A stretch of DNA of 64,000 bases, from NCBI RefSeq assembly GCF_003012735.1, contig NZ_PXYI01000006.1, positions 248,001 to 312,000 of the forward strand, in the 5' to 3' direction. How positions within the stretch are numbered: position 1 is the stretch's first letter; each line of letters starts with the position of its first letter. Positions 1-10,161 of this stretch are shown here, in pieces. Source of the stretch: Allosphingosinicella deserti (lineage in GTDB: Bacteria > Pseudomonadota > Alphaproteobacteria > Sphingomonadales > Sphingomonadaceae). A program made the position numbers and the translations under genes. Below the pieces are notes generated by a model, which worked only from the letters and a program-made list of their open reading frames with translations, did not search any database and was not told the origin of the DNA.

Positions 1-436
1 GCTGAACCGTCGTCATGCGGCCGCGAATGCTCGCCGGGGCAACCTCGGAAATATAAGCGGGCGAGAGCACGCTGGCGGCGCCGACGGCGATGCCGCCGAA
101 GAAGCGCGCGGTCACGAACAGCCACTGGACGTGCGCAAAGCCCTGCACGAGCGCGCCGAGCAGGAAGAGGATCGCTGCAAGCATCATGACGTTGCGGCGG
201 CCAAGAAGGTCGGCCAGCCGACCGGCAAGGAAGGCGCCGACGAAGCAGCCGATCAGCAACGAGCCGACGGTGAAGCCGAGGCCGTCCTTTGACAGTCCGA
301 ACGCCTGGGTGAGGCCCTCCTGGGTGCCGTTCACCGCGCCGCTGTCATAGCCGAACAACAATCCGCCGATCGTCGCCACCGCGACGATCGCGCCGATGAA
401 GCCCATGTTCGCCCGGGCCGGGCTTGCTTCGGTCAT
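1..436 (-). CDS. MFS sugar porter (sugar:H+ symporter), C-terminal part beyond the window
   Basis: The first ~145 residues of a major facilitator transporter of the sugar-porter (XylE/GLUT) family; the gene runs off the left edge. It starts at ATG 436, preceded by a purine-rich ribosome site. The N-terminus shows a first membrane segment with G-G-L-L-F-G-Y-D-S-G, the family's TM1 signature. The cytoplasmic loop motif L-A-D-L-L-G-R-R between TM2 and TM3 follows, and R-G-R lies near the cut end. Family members import xylose, arabinose, glucose or galactose across the inner membrane with protons. The gene lies downstream of and parallel to the LacI gene, with a TGTTAGCG-type palindrome in its 5' region. 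This suggests control by that repressor and, from context, xylose or a related sugar as substrate. The exact substrate cannot be read from the sequence. Confidence 0.85.
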   Translation of the reverse strand, partial: MTEASPARANMGFIGAIVAVATIGGLLFGYDSGAVNGTQEGLTQAFGLSKDGLGFTVGSLLIGCFVGAFLAGRLADLLGRRNVMMLAAILFLLGALVQGFAHVQWLFVTARFFGGIAVGAASVLSPAYISEVAPASIRGRMTTVQ

Positions 437-482
437 GAAAGATCCTCCCTCTCCCCGGATGACCCGGGTGTGTCTGGTGCGA

Positions 483-496
483 TGTTAGCGTTAACG
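483..496. promoter_or_regulatory. Candidate LacI-family operator upstream of the MFS gene
   Basis: The sequence TGTTAGCGTTAACG is an imperfect palindrome of the LacI-family type (TGTTAGCGCTAACA-like). It lies 47 bases before the transporter start, in the gap after the LacI gene. Matching sites are at 1752 and 13427. Confidence 0.55.
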
Positions 497-531
497 GGCG
501 CGGTCTGAACAGGGGGTATTTTGCGGACGGC

Positions 532-1638
532 TCAGGCGGACTGAACCGCCGGTGTGCGAAGCTTGCGGGATGTGTCGACAGCGGCGGCGATCGGTGCCGA
601 CGTCGATTCCCGCACGATCATCTCGTGATCCAGCACAATCTCGTTGGTCTCGCAGCGGCTGCCGGCCCTGCGGGCGCGGATGTCGGCAAGCAACATGTCG
701 AGCGCCGCTTCGGCCATTGCCGAAATCGGCTGCCGCACGGTGGTGAGCTCCGGCCAAACGGTGGTGGCAAGCGAGGTGTCGTCGAAGCCGACGACGCTGA
801 GATCGCCCGGCACGACGAGATTGCGCCGGTGGGCGACGCTGATCGTCGCAGCAGCCATGTCGTCGTTGGACGCGAAGATCGCCGTCGGCGGGTTGGGCCG
901 CGAGAGCAGCCGCTCGGCCGCGGCAAGGCCGGAGCGATAGGTGAAATAGCCTTGCTCGATCGCCGCGGCCTCGGCGACATCCAGGCCATGCTCGGTGATC
1001 GCGGCGAGGAAGCCGCGTTCGCGGTCGTGGCTGGCAATGTGGTTCGGATGGCCCTTGATGAAGCCGAAACGGCGATGGCCGAGATCGAGCAGGTGCTCGG
1101 TCATCTGCTTGGCCGCGCCCTGGTCGTCGATGCGCACGTTCGGGTTCTCATGGTCGGCGCTGCCCATCGCCACGGTGACGACGGGAATGCCCATCTCGCG
1201 CAGCGCGTCCATGATCGCTTCGGACTCCGATAAGGGCGGCGGGAGGATCACGCCTTCGACTTCGCTCGTGACGAACCGGCGGGTGACGTCCGCCTGTTCG
1301 CCGCCATTTTCCGATTCGCAGCTCTCGATCACGAGGTGGCAACCGGCGCGGCGGGCGGCCTCCAGCGCGCCGATCAGGAACTGGCTGAGATAGGCGGCGG
1401 AGGGATTGGCGTAGAGCAGGCCGATATGGGTCGCCTCGCCAGCGGCGAGGTTGCGGGCCGCGCTGTTCGGGGAATAATTCAGTGTCTTAACGGCATCGAG
1501 CACGGATACGCGGGTGCTTTCGCGGACGTTCTTGCCGCCATTGATCACACGCGAGACCGTCATCGCGGAGACGCCGGCGGCGCGCGCGACATCCTCGATC
1601 GTGACGGTGCCTCGGCTCCTCCGGCTTGGCCTGCTCAT
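532..1638 (-). CDS. LacI-family transcriptional repressor
   Basis: A 368-residue LacI/GalR regulator. The N-terminal helix-turn-helix (residues ~12-37) reads T-I-E-D-V-A-R-A-A-G-V-S, then M-T-V-S-R-V-I-N, followed by the hinge region with N-S-A-A-R-N-L. The rest is a periplasmic-binding-protein-like sensor domain. I chose ATG 1638 because an AGGGGG ribosome site lies six bases upstream; ATG 1644 and 1677 are in frame but have no proper spacing. The gene diverges from the GH3 gene, with a TGGTAGCGCTAACA palindrome between them, and points toward the sugar transporter. The inferred role is a local repressor of the xylo-oligosaccharide locus, probably relieved by xylose or a xyloside; the effector is unknown. 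Confidence 0.9.
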   Translation of the reverse strand: MSRPSRRSRGTVTIEDVARAAGVSAMTVSRVINGGKNVRESTRVSVLDAVKTLNYSPNSAARNLAAGEATHIGLLYANPSAAYLSQFLIGALEAARRAGCHLVIESCESENGGEQADVTRRFVTSEVEGVILPPPLSESEAIMDALREMGIPVVTVAMGSADHENPNVRIDDQGAAKQMTEHLLDLGHRRFGFIKGHPNHIASHDRERGFLAAITEHGLDVAEAAAIEQGYFTYRSGLAAAERLLSRPNPPTAIFASNDDMAAATISVAHRRNLVVPGDLSVVGFDDTSLATTVWPELTTVRQPISAMAEAALDMLLADIRARRAGSRCETNEIVLDHEMIVRESTSAPIAAAVDTSRKLRTPAVQSA

Positions 1639-1751
1639 CCGCATCCCCCTGACATTCGGCGCGGAGCCTATGGTCACAGCCGCAGGATTGTAAATGCCCA
1701 GCCCCGCTGCGACGTCCCGTGTTGACCCTCGTTCGCGCCCGTGCCAGTCTT

Positions 1752-1765
1752 TGGTAGCGCTAACA
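1752..1765. promoter_or_regulatory. Candidate LacI operator in the LacI/GH3 divergent promoter
   Basis: TGGTAGCGCTAACA is a near-perfect 14-bp palindrome with core TAGCGCTA, 85 bases before the GH3 start and 114 before the LacI start. A TTGACC element at 1722-1727 could be a -35 box, which would put the palindrome near the transcription start. This is a typical repressor position. Confidence 0.65.
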
Positions 1766-1849
1766 CAGCCCGTAAGCGACTTTACAGCACAAGCGACAAG
1801 AAGACCGGCCGCGGCGCGGATCGGATCTCACCCAAGGAGGGATAAGCTG

Positions 1850-4285
1850 ATGACCATTGCCCGCTCACGCACCGCGCTCCGCGCCTTCGGCCTCGCCCTG
1901 CTCGCCGCGACTGCGACCGTCTCTCTCTCCGGCGCCTGGGCGCGGAGCGCCCCGACGCGAAGCGCATCGGAACGCCCGCTCTACAAGGATCCGGCGCAGC
2001 CGGTCGACCGTCGGGTCGAGGATCTCCTCCAGCGCATGACCCTGGAGGAGAAGGTCGGACAGATGATCTCGATCTGGGAGCATAAGGACAAGATCCAGAA
2101 CGCGCGCGGCGACTTCTCGCCGGCGGCGGCATCCCGTACCTTTCCGAACGGGCTTGGCCAGATCTCGCGTCCGTCGGACCGCCGCGGCGTCAAGGCGGAG
2201 AACGCGCCCGGGAGCAACGGCGCGGCCGGTGCCGCCGCCGGCGTCGCCAACCGCACGGCGCGCGAGGCGGCGGAATATGCCAATGCGGCGCAGCGCTGGG
2301 CGATCGAGAAGACCCGGCTCGGCATTCCGCTGCTGATGCACGAGGAAGCGCTGCACGGTTATGTTGCCCGCGGTGCGACCAGCTTCCCGCAATCGATCGG
2401 CCTTGCCAGCACTTGGGATCCGGCTCTGGTCGAGCGCATCTTCTCGGTCGCGTCGCGGGAAATGCGGGCGGCGGGCGCAAACCTGGCGCTGGCGCCGGTC
2501 GTCGACGTCGCCCGCGATCCCCGCTGGGGCCGGATCGAGGAGACCTATGGCGAGGATCCCTATCTCGTCGGAACGATCGGGCTGGCCGCGATCCGCGGTT
2601 TCCAGGGCAGCACCCTTCCGCTGGCCAGGGACAAGGTGTTCGTCACCCTGAAGCACCTCACCGGCCATGGTCAGCCGGAGAACGGCACCAATGTCGGCCC
2701 GGCCGACATTTCCGAACGCAATCTGCGCACCAACTTCTTCCCGCCGTTCGAGCGCGCGGTGAAGGAACTGCCGGTGATGTCGGTGATGGCCTCGTATAAC
2801 GAGATCGACGGCATCCCGTCCCACAGCAGCAAATGGCTGCTCACCGACGTGCTGCGCGGGGAGTGGGGCTTCAAGGGCGCCGTGGTCAGCGACTATTTCG
2901 CGATCCGGGAGCTGATCACCCGGCACAAGATGACCGACGATCCGAAGGTCGCGGCCGAAATGGCAATAAAGGCCGGAGTCGATGCGGAGACCCCGGACGG
3001 CGAAGCCTATGTCCATCTGCCCGAGCTGGTTCGCAAGGGCATCGTGCCGCAGTCGCTGATCGACGATTCGGTGCGGCGGATCCTGACCATGAAGTTCCAG
3101 GCCGGCCTGTTCGAGAACCCCTATGTCGACGTCGCCTCGGCCGACGCGCGCACCGCCACGCCGGATGCGATCGCGCTCGCCCGCGAGGCGGCGCGAAAGG
3201 CGATGGTGCTGCTCAAGAACGACAAGAATGTGCTGCCGCTCGACGCGGGCGCGCTGAAGCGAGTCGCGGTGCTCGGTACCCACGCGCGCGACACGCCGAT
3301 CGGCGGCTATTCGGACGTGCCCCGCCACGTCGTCAGCGTGCTCGAGGGGATCCAGAAGGAAGGGCAGGGCAGGTTCCAGGTCGACTATGCGGAAGCGGTG
3401 CGGATCACCCGCAGCCGCTCCTGGTCCGCCGATCCGGTCGACCTTGTGCCGGCGGAGGAGAATCGCCGTCTGATCGCCGAGGCGGTCGAAACCGCGAAGA
3501 AGGCCGATGTCGTGGTCATGGTGCTCGGCGACAACGAGCAGACCAGCCGCGAAGCCTGGGCCGATGCCCATCTCGGCGATCGCGCATCGATCGACATGAT
3601 CGGCCAGCAGGAGGAACTCGCCAAAGCGATCTTTGCGCTCGGCAAGCCGACCGTGGTGCTGCTGCTCAACGGCCGTCCCTTGTCGGTCAACTATCTCGCG
3701 GAGAATGCCCCGGCGCTGATCGAGGGATGGTATCTCGGCCAGGAGACCGGCAATGCGGTTGCCGACATACTGTTCGGCCGCGCCAGTCCAGGCGGCAAAT
3801 TGCCGGTGTCGATCGCCCGTAATGTCGGCCAGCTGCCGATCTACTACAATCACAAGCCGACCGCGCGCCGCGGCTATCTGTTCGATCAGACCAGCCCGCT
3901 TTACCCGTTCGGCTACGGCCTCAGCTACACCAGCTTCACGATGTCGGCGCCCCGCCTCGCCGATGCCAGCGTGAAGATGGGCCGCGACGTGCGCGTCCGC
4001 GTCGACGTCACCAACACCGGCCGCCGCCAGGGTGACGAGGTCGTCCAGCTCTACGTCCGCGACGACGAGGCGTCGGTCACCCGCCCCGTGAAGGAGCTCA
4101 AGCGGTTCGAGCGCGTGACCCTGAAGCCGGGCGAGCGCCGGACCGTGACGTTCGATCTCAAGCCCGACGATCTCGCCTTCTGGAATCGCGAAATGAAGAA
4201 GGTCGTGGAGCCCGGGACCTTCACGATTTCGGCCGGCCCCAATTCGGTCGATCTCAAGAGCGCCAGGCTGACGGTGGTCGACTGA
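1850..4285 (+). CDS. GH3 beta-glycosidase (beta-xylosidase/beta-glucosidase), secreted
   Basis: An 811-residue glycoside hydrolase family 3 enzyme with a signal peptide (residues 1-28, ending near S-G-A-W-A). It has the (alpha/beta)8 barrel domain, the alpha/beta sandwich domain and a C-terminal fibronectin-III-like domain (about 700-800). The catalytic nucleophile is Asp348 in V-S-D-Y-F, and K-H-L-T-G-H-G and N-E-I-D-G are the usual substrate-site motifs. ATG 1850 is chosen because AAGGAGG lies nine bases upstream and a clean signal sequence follows. The enzyme should act in the periplasm on the non-reducing ends of short oligosaccharides. The neighbouring GH43 and sugar porter favour xylo-oligosaccharides, but beta-glucosidase activity cannot be excluded from sequence alone. 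It converges on the GH43 gene. Confidence 0.9.
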   Translation: MTIARSRTALRAFGLALLAATATVSLSGAWARSAPTRSASERPLYKDPAQPVDRRVEDLLQRMTLEEKVGQMISIWEHKDKIQNARGDFSPAAASRTFPNGLGQISRPSDRRGVKAENAPGSNGAAGAAAGVANRTAREAAEYANAAQRWAIEKTRLGIPLLMHEEALHGYVARGATSFPQSIGLASTWDPALVERIFSVASREMRAAGANLALAPVVDVARDPRWGRIEETYGEDPYLVGTIGLAAIRGFQGSTLPLARDKVFVTLKHLTGHGQPENGTNVGPADISERNLRTNFFPPFERAVKELPVMSVMASYNEIDGIPSHSSKWLLTDVLRGEWGFKGAVVSDYFAIRELITRHKMTDDPKVAAEMAIKAGVDAETPDGEAYVHLPELVRKGIVPQSLIDDSVRRILTMKFQAGLFENPYVDVASADARTATPDAIALAREAARKAMVLLKNDKNVLPLDAGALKRVAVLGTHARDTPIGGYSDVPRHVVSVLEGIQKEGQGRFQVDYAEAVRITRSRSWSADPVDLVPAEENRRLIAEAVETAKKADVVVMVLGDNEQTSREAWADAHLGDRASIDMIGQQEELAKAIFALGKPTVVLLLNGRPLSVNYLAENAPALIEGWYLGQETGNAVADILFGRASPGGKLPVSIARNVGQLPIYYNHKPTARRGYLFDQTSPLYPFGYGLSYTSFTMSAPRLADASVKMGRDVRVRVDVTNTGRRQGDEVVQLYVRDDEASVTRPVKELKRFERVTLKPGERRTVTFDLKPDDLAFWNREMKKVVEPGTFTISAGPNSVDLKSARLTVVD

Positions 4286-4342
4286 GGGGGGCGGCCCTCA
4301 GTTGCCCGTCGCACACCTGGCCGGCTCTCATTCGTGCAGGCC

Positions 4343-6067
4343 TCACGGCCGAGCGGGTGAGGGCAGGGTCGTTGCCGAGAAAGCGTGCACGCCGAAGAAG
4401 GTGCCGACGAAGCCTCCCGCAACGCGGGTGCTGAGAATCCTGCCGTCCTCGCCTTCGCGCAGCGGGCGCCAATCGCCCTCCCGAGTCGCATAGAAGAAGT
4501 CATATTCGGCGCCCCGTGCCCGGATGCGGAGATAGACGGGGGCATCCGGATCGCCGGCCAACGGCGCCGCGGCGATCTCGACGCCATCTGCCGGATCCGT
4601 TCCGCCAGCGCGGCGCTCGAGCTTGACGACGCGCTCGCCGCCTTTCTGCGAAACGGAGAGGAAGAACCAGAATTCGTCATTCTGGATCGCCGCCAGCCCG
4701 GCTTCGTCGCCCTCGCGGCGCGGCACGAACCGAAGCGCAGTCGATGCTTCGGCATTCAGATGCTGCTGGCGGCGGCCGAGCAGCGAGGGATTGCCGAACG
4801 CGCCGAGCGACACCGGGCGGGGCTGCAGCGAAAGCCGGCCGTCACCGATCGTGTACCAGCGCTCCCGCGGGTTGCGCATCATCGCCCAGTTCGGCGGCAG
4901 CGCGGCGCCGTCAAACTCTTCCCGCACGGAGAATGCGCCGCTGGTCGGCACCGGAGGAGCCGTCATGGCGGGAAGGTTCGGCCGCCTGTGGGTCAGCGGG
5001 ATCGCTTGTCCGGGCGCGGTGATCCGCGGCCATCCATTCTCCCACGTCACCGGCAGCAGGAAGGTTTCGCGGCCGGTATTGTAGAAGTCGCCTTCATAGG
5101 GGCGCACCGCAAGGAAGGTCGCCCACCATTCGCCCGTCTTGGTCTCGACGAGATCGGCATGGCCGGCAGACGTGATCGGGTTCGGTCGATCGGCGGCAAG
5201 GTCACGCTGGGTGAGGATCGGATTTCCGGGGAACGGCACGTAGGGGCCGGTCACCGTCCGGCTTCGCAGCACCACCTGCGAGTGGTTGACCTCGGTGCCG
5301 CCCTCCGCGGCGGTCAGATAGTAGAAGCCGTCCTTGCGGAAGATGTGGGGCCCCTCGATCCAGACGGGTTTGCGGGCGATGTCGACGCCGCCGTTGACGA
5401 GCAGGGTGCGCGGGCCGACGGTTCGGCGCGCGCCCGGATCGAAGCGCTGGAGCCAAAGCGCGCGGTGGCCTTCGTAGAGGGGAGTGCCGACCGGCGGGCC
5501 GTTGTTGACGATCCACGCGCTGCCGTCTTCATCGAAGAAGAGCGAAGGATCGATCCCGCCCTCGAGATCCGGAAGCCAGATCGGATCCGACCACGGCCCG
5601 GCGGGATCGGTTGCGGTGATCACGAAATTGCCGCCGCAATCGACGCAGGTGTTGACGATGTAGAACGTGTCGGCGTGATGGCTGATCGCCGGCGCGAATA
5701 CACCGCGGGACATGCCGAGCCGACCGAAATCGAGCTGGTCCGGTCGATCGATCGCATTGCCGATCTGGGTCCAGTTCACCAGATCGCGGCTGTGGAAGAC
5801 GGGGATGCCCGGGAACCAGGAGAAGGTCGAGTTGACCAGATAATAATCGTCGCCGACCCGGGTGATGCTTGGATCCGGGTAGAAACCTTTCATGATCGGA
5901 TTGCGATAGTCTTCGGGCCCCGGCCGCACGGCCTCGTCGGATCGGTCGGATCCGCCATAGGCAAACCATTCGAAATCGGCCGTGGCAGGGCGCTTCCGAT
6001 CGGCAGGAGGTGCGATCGCGCAAGCGGCGAGAAGGATCGGCGCAAGCGCGGCGATCGCTGAGCGAAT
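4343..6067 (-). CDS. GH43 beta-xylosidase/alpha-L-arabinofuranosidase, probable lipoprotein
   Basis: A family 43 glycoside hydrolase. The core shows the three acidic residues of the five-bladed propeller: the base in F-Y-P-D-P-S, the pKa-modulating Asp in G-G-I-D-P-S, and the acid Glu in W-I-E-G-P-H. A C-terminal beta-sandwich (about the last 200 residues) matches the XynB-type xylosidase layout. The first canonical start in frame is GTG 5929, but the frame stays open upstream and encodes a clear lipoprotein leader (hydrophobic run ending L-L-A-A-C). I therefore place the start near ATT 6067; no ATG, GTG or TTG exists there. It is the last gene of the halogenase operon, starting at the stop codon of the cupin gene. 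Role: trimming of arabino-xylo-oligosaccharides, probably anchored to a membrane. Function is well supported; the start is uncertain. Confidence 0.85.
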   Translation of the reverse strand: MRSAIAALAPILLAACAIAPPADRKRPATADFEWFAYGGSDRSDEAVRPGPEDYRNPIMKGFYPDPSITRVGDDYYLVNSTFSWFPGIPVFHSRDLVNWTQIGNAIDRPDQLDFGRLGMSRGVFAPAISHHADTFYIVNTCVDCGGNFVITATDPAGPWSDPIWLPDLEGGIDPSLFFDEDGSAWIVNNGPPVGTPLYEGHRALWLQRFDPGARRTVGPRTLLVNGGVDIARKPVWIEGPHIFRKDGFYYLTAAEGGTEVNHSQVVLRSRTVTGPYVPFPGNPILTQRDLAADRPNPITSAGHADLVETKTGEWWATFLAVRPYEGDFYNTGRETFLLPVTWENGWPRITAPGQAIPLTHRRPNLPAMTAPPVPTSGAFSVREEFDGAALPPNWAMMRNPRERWYTIGDGRLSLQPRPVSLGAFGNPSLLGRRQQHLNAEASTALRFVPRREGDEAGLAAIQNDEFWFFLSVSQKGGERVVKLERRAGGTDPADGVEIAAAPLAGDPDAPVYLRIRARGAEYDFFYATREGDWRPLREGEDGRILSTRVAGGFVGTFFGVHAFSATTLPSPARP

Positions 6068-6068
6068 G

Positions 6069-7091
6069 CTAGAGATTGCTCGAAATCTCCTTGAGAGTCG
6101 CGCGAATTCTTCGGAGCATATCCGGCGTCAGGGGGCCGAGGATGCCTTGGGCCTGCGGGGGAAGATGCGCCGCAGGATCACTGTCGGTCTGGAACACATA
6201 ATAATCGAAGACCGTGCGCCAAACGGCGCGCTGTTCGGCGGGGAGATTCCGGAGGGCGAAGAAGCCGTACATCAACGCGTCATACGGGCGGCCGATGTCC
6301 TTGCGTGCGTCGTTCCACCAATAGTTGACGAACAGGTTCAGCGGTTCGAGCGATTCGACACCGTGCCACCAGTGAAAGGGAATGTAGATCGCATCGCCCG
6401 GCTCCAGGTCGGCAACTTGCGCCGTCTCCATCGCTGCTGCGAAACGGGGATAACGCTCGAGATCGGGATTCGCGAGGTCGACCATGCTGACCGGCGTTCC
6501 CGCCGGAGTCAGCTCCATCGGACCAGGGTACAGGTTTCCGATCTGGTCGGGCGGAAACAGAGTGAAGCGGCGACGTCCTGCCACCACGCACCCGATATTC
6601 TCCATCAGATCGTAGTGCGGCGCTACCATGATCCGGTTCCCCATCCACGCCCGGGGCACGATTGCGGCATCGAGAAGATCGAGGCCGTTCTCCGTCTCGA
6701 ACCCCGGAAACACTTGCGGCACCGGCTCGGACTGGACAGCCACGGAGTACGGCGCCGGATCGTTCCGGTCTCGCAACAGCCGATCGAAGAAGGGGTCGAG
6801 CGGCGACCGGCCGCGAGTGAAATTGAAACCGGTGAGGTCGTGGTTGTAGAAGAAGCGCCCGTTGATCCCGGGCTCGCCCAGCAGGACTGCAACCGGGCCG
6901 TCCCGGCGGAATTGCCGGAGATAGGCGATCAACGCTTCGTCCGACTGTCGCGCCGCCTGCACGGCCGGCCATTGGGCGGCGAGACCACGAAAAATGACGG
7001 GCTGATGTGCCGCACGAATGTCGTCTTCGAACCGGCGCCGATCGACGCCATCGATCTGGGGCACGGCCTTGGGAGTGGCGAGTAGGGTCAA
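6069..7091 (-). CDS. Cupin-like/JmjC-domain protein of the halogenase operon
   Basis: A 340-residue Cupin_8/JmjC-type protein. The double-stranded beta-helix has an H-x-D motif (His159-Tyr-Asp161) and a distal His243 in F-H-W-W-H-G. These are the three iron ligands of Fe(II)/2-oxoglutarate oxygenases. The start is TTG 7091, overlapping the preceding halogenase stop by four bases (TTGA), so the two are probably translationally coupled. Homologues of this family occur beside halogenase-like genes and TonB receptors in Xanthomonas, Caulobacter and sphingomonads, but their substrate is not established. It could hydroxylate a small molecule or protein made or modified by the flavoenzymes. No signal peptide is visible, so it is likely cytoplasmic. 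Confidence 0.8.
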   Translation of the reverse strand: MTLLATPKAVPQIDGVDRRRFEDDIRAAHQPVIFRGLAAQWPAVQAARQSDEALIAYLRQFRRDGPVAVLLGEPGINGRFFYNHDLTGFNFTRGRSPLDPFFDRLLRDRNDPAPYSVAVQSEPVPQVFPGFETENGLDLLDAAIVPRAWMGNRIMVAPHYDLMENIGCVVAGRRRFTLFPPDQIGNLYPGPMELTPAGTPVSMVDLANPDLERYPRFAAAMETAQVADLEPGDAIYIPFHWWHGVESLEPLNLFVNYWWNDARKDIGRPYDALMYGFFALRNLPAEQRAVWRTVFDYYVFQTDSDPAAHLPPQAQGILGPLTPDMLRRIRATLKEISSNL

Positions 7092-8623
7092 GAGGCGCGC
7101 CTCAAACTAAGATGGGTGGCACTGCCCTGCTGTTCCAGGAAGTCGAATTGGGTGGGCATCATATCCGCAGTTTGCTGCACGACCCGGCGAACGTGAGCAA
7201 GCCGCCGCAGGGTTTCGTCGTCGGGCAAGAGATCGGCGGTGGGATGGTATCCGTTCGCTTCGATGCCCTGGCCCACCATCACCGACAGCCAGCTCGTTTC
7301 GGTGAACAACTCCTCATGTTCGCGGAAGACGCGACCGTTGCGACGGAACATTTCCATTTTATACGCCAGCCCGTCCGGCGGCGGCAGAGTCCGGCAATAA
7401 TCCCAGAACGGCGTGTCGTTCCGCTCCGTCGCCTTGTAGTGGAGAATCAGGAAATCGCGGATGTCGACATATTCCCGTTCGGTGCGTGCATTGAACCGCT
7501 CGATCTCCAGCGGGTCGAATCGGCGGGTCGGGAACAGCGACATCAGGCGCGCGATTCCCGATTGGACGAGATGGATCGATGTCGATTCGAGCGGCTCCAG
7601 GAACCCGCCGGCAAGGCCGAGGGCGACCACGTTCTTCACCCACGCCTTTTTACGATGGCCCGCCGTGAAACATAACGGTTTCGGATCGGCAAGGGGGGCG
7701 CCATCCAGATTTGCCAGCAACGTCGCTGCCGCTTCGTCGTCGGAAATGTGGGCACTCGAATAAACGTAGCCATTGCCGGTGCGATGCTGGAGCGGAATGC
7801 GCCATTGCCACCCGGCCCCACGTGCGGTCGACCGCGTCAGCGGTTGCTGATCGGCGCCCGTTTCGCACGGCACGGCAAATGCGCGATCGCAGGGCAGCCA
7901 CGTGCTCCAATCCTCGAACCCGGCGCCCAGAGCCTGCTCAATGAGCAGGCCGCGGAAGCCCGAACAGTCGATGAACAGGTCTCCTCCGATCCTGGCCCCG
8001 CTCTGCAGCACGACGGAGTCGACGAACCCGGTCTCGCCATTCAGTGCAACGTCGACGATGCGGCCTTCGGTTCGCACGACGCGGCGCGCTTCCGAGAAGC
8101 GGCGAAGATATTGCGCGTAGAGCCCGGCATCGAACTGGAAGGCGTAGGCGATCTTCGAAACCGGCGATTTGGGCTGATCGGGCCGCGGGCGCATGAAGCG
8201 CCCCTTCAGGCCCGCGACGACCGCCAGGGAATAGTCGTCCAGCGGGGTCTCGTCGCCGAGTGCGCGGCCCTTGAGCCAGTGATGGTGGAATTCGACGCCC
8301 ATCATGTCGAGACCGTAGATGCCGAACGGATGGACGTAGCGGTGGCCGAGCCGGGTCCAGTCGACGAACTCGATGCCGAGCTTGTAGGTGGCGTTCGTCG
8401 CGCGCACGAAGTCGTCCTCGTCGAGGCCGAGCATCTCGTTGAAGAGCAGGATCTGCGGGATCGTGGCTTCGCCGACGCCCACCGTCCCGATCTCATCCGA
8501 TTCGATGACTTCGATCGAGAAATCGGGCATTGCGCCCATCGTCTTGGCCAGGGCGGCGGCGGCCATCCATCCCGCCGTTCCCCCGCCGACCACGACGACC
8601 TTCTTGATCCGGTCCTCCCTCAC
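7088..8623 (-). CDS. Tryptophan-halogenase-like flavoenzyme, paralogue 1
   Basis: A 511-residue FAD-dependent halogenase of the Trp_halogenase family. The N-terminal FAD site is G-G-G-T-A-G-W at residues 13-19. The signature W-x-W-x-I-P occurs as G-W-Q-W-R-I-P near residue 271. Lys81 (in N-A-T-Y-K) and Glu346-Ser347 (in E-P-L-E-S-T) correspond to the catalytic Lys79 and Glu346 of PrnA, so the enzyme looks competent. It starts at GTG 8623, overlapping the upstream paralogue's TGA by four bases. Related enzymes from Brevundimonas and Xanthomonas encoded beside TonB receptors halogenate free indole in vitro; the natural substrate is unknown. Halide and flavin reductase partners are not encoded here. 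Confidence 0.88.
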   Translation of the reverse strand: MREDRIKKVVVVGGGTAGWMAAAALAKTMGAMPDFSIEVIESDEIGTVGVGEATIPQILLFNEMLGLDEDDFVRATNATYKLGIEFVDWTRLGHRYVHPFGIYGLDMMGVEFHHHWLKGRALGDETPLDDYSLAVVAGLKGRFMRPRPDQPKSPVSKIAYAFQFDAGLYAQYLRRFSEARRVVRTEGRIVDVALNGETGFVDSVVLQSGARIGGDLFIDCSGFRGLLIEQALGAGFEDWSTWLPCDRAFAVPCETGADQQPLTRSTARGAGWQWRIPLQHRTGNGYVYSSAHISDDEAAATLLANLDGAPLADPKPLCFTAGHRKKAWVKNVVALGLAGGFLEPLESTSIHLVQSGIARLMSLFPTRRFDPLEIERFNARTEREYVDIRDFLILHYKATERNDTPFWDYCRTLPPPDGLAYKMEMFRRNGRVFREHEELFTETSWLSVMVGQGIEANGYHPTADLLPDDETLRRLAHVRRVVQQTADMMPTQFDFLEQQGSATHLSLRRAS

Positions 8624-10161
8624 AAGACGAACTCCGGCAGATCCTCCGTCGGCGCCATGGGCGGCCTGCAGGCCTGGGCGATGAACTCCTCATGCCGCGG
8701 CAGTTTCTGCGCCAGCTCCAGATAGCCGAGGCGCATCTCCTCGAGTGCGGTGGCGACACGGTCTTCGTCGAGCGCGTCGACCGCCGGCTCGTAATCTTCA
8801 GGCACGATCCCCTGGCCGAGCATCACCGCAACCCAGCTCGGCGTCGCGAAGAGCTCGAGCCCTTCGCGGAAGAGGCGGCCCTTGGCGCGCCAGAGCGCGA
8901 CCTTGCGGGCGAGGCTGTCGGGTATGTCCATGGTTCGGCACCGGTTCCAGAATGCGGAATCGTCGCGCCTGGTTGCGTTGTAATGCAGGATGATGAAGTC
9001 GCGGACGTCTTCGAACACCTCCTGCATTTGGCGATTATACTCGTCCCGCTCGACCGGGTTGAAGCGCAGGTCGGGAAACAGCGCGACAAGCTTTGCGATG
9101 CCGCTCTGGACCAGATGGATACTGGTCGATTCGAGTGGCTCGACGAAGCCGCTTGAAAGACCCATCGATACGACGTTGCGGTTCCAGGCCTGCTTGCGTC
9201 GCCCGGTGGTGAAGGAAAGGCGGCGGGGTTCGGCCAGCGGTTCCCCCTCCAGGCTGGCGAGAAGCTTGGCTTCAGCCTCGTCATCCGAGCTGAACGCGCT
9301 CGAATAGACATAGCCGTTGCCCATGCGATGCTGCAGCGGGATCCGCCATTGCCATCCGAGGGGATGCGCGGTCGCTCGGGTGAATGGATCGGGTGGTCCC
9401 GTATAGCTGCTCGGCACCGCGATCGCGCGGTCGCAAGGCAGCCAGTGCGTCCAATCCTCGTAACCGGTCTTGAGCGCCTGTTCGATCAACAGGCCCCGAA
9501 ACCCGGAACAGTCGACGAACAGATCGCCGGCAACGGTGCGACCGTCGGACAGGGTCAGCGAGCTGACATGGCCGTCCTCACCTCTCAGGGAGACGTCGAC
9601 GACCTTGCCTTCCACCCGTTGAACCCCGCCGCGTTCGGCATAGTCTCTGAGGAACCTGGCGTAGAGGCCCGCATCGAAATGGAAGGCGTAGAGGAGGTGC
9701 GACAGCGGAGGGCGAGCTCCCCGTCCGGGGCGACCGAAGCGGCCCATCGCAGCGGCGACGCCGCTCATCGACCAGGCCGAGATATCCTGGATCGCGCGTC
9801 GTTTGCGCTCCCGCAGGTACAGCTGATGGAAGTGAACACCCTCCAGTTCATGGCCGTGATAGCCAAAGGGATGGAAGTATCGCTCGCCGATACCGCCCCA
9901 ATTGACGAACTCGATCCCGAGCTTGAAGGTTGCCTTCGTCGCACGCACGAAATCATTTTCATTGATCCCGAGCATGCGATTGAAGGTGATCAGCGGCGGG
10001 ATCGTCGCCTCGCCGACACCTATCGTGCCGATCTCTTCGGATTCGATGAGCGTGATTCGGGTGTGCCCGTTGTGGAGAAAGCGGGAGAAGGCGGCCGCCG
10101 CCATCCATCCGGCCGTTCCGCCGCCGACGACGACGACATCGCGAATATCATGCTCGTTCAT
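8620..10161 (-). CDS. Tryptophan-halogenase-like flavoenzyme, paralogue 2
   Basis: A 513-residue member of the same family, clearly paralogous to the flanking genes. The FAD motif G-G-G-T-A-G-W is at residues 13-19. The putative catalytic Lys80 (K-A-T-F-K) and Glu344 (E-P-L-E-S-T) are present, and the W-x-W-x-I-P signature is intact. A longer in-frame reading exists upstream, but it lies inside the next paralogue. ATG 10161 overlaps that gene's stop in an ATGA arrangement and begins directly before the Rossmann fold, so it is the right start. The presence of all known catalytic residues suggests activity. Substrate specificity probably differs from paralogue 1, because the loop after K-L-G-I-E-F is divergent. 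Confidence 0.88.
   Translation of the reverse strand: MNEHDIRDVVVVGGGTAGWMAAAAFSRFLHNGHTRITLIESEEIGTIGVGEATIPPLITFNRMLGINENDFVRATKATFKLGIEFVNWGGIGERYFHPFGYHGHELEGVHFHQLYLRERKRRAIQDISAWSMSGVAAAMGRFGRPGRGARPPLSHLLYAFHFDAGLYARFLRDYAERGGVQRVEGKVVDVSLRGEDGHVSSLTLSDGRTVAGDLFVDCSGFRGLLIEQALKTGYEDWTHWLPCDRAIAVPSSYTGPPDPFTRATAHPLGWQWRIPLQHRMGNGYVYSSAFSSDDEAEAKLLASLEGEPLAEPRRLSFTTGRRKQAWNRNVVSMGLSSGFVEPLESTSIHLVQSGIAKLVALFPDLRFNPVERDEYNRQMQEVFEDVRDFIILHYNATRRDDSAFWNRCRTMDIPDSLARKVALWRAKGRLFREGLELFATPSWVAVMLGQGIVPEDYEPAVDALDEDRVATALEEMRLGYLELAQKLPRHEEFIAQACRPPMAPTEDLPEFVL

Noticed and set aside
1865-3853. Very long open frame antisense to the GH3 gene
   Set aside because: It mirrors the codon pattern of the GH3 gene in GC-rich DNA, is rich in Arg/Asp/His, and has no recognisable domain or ribosome site.
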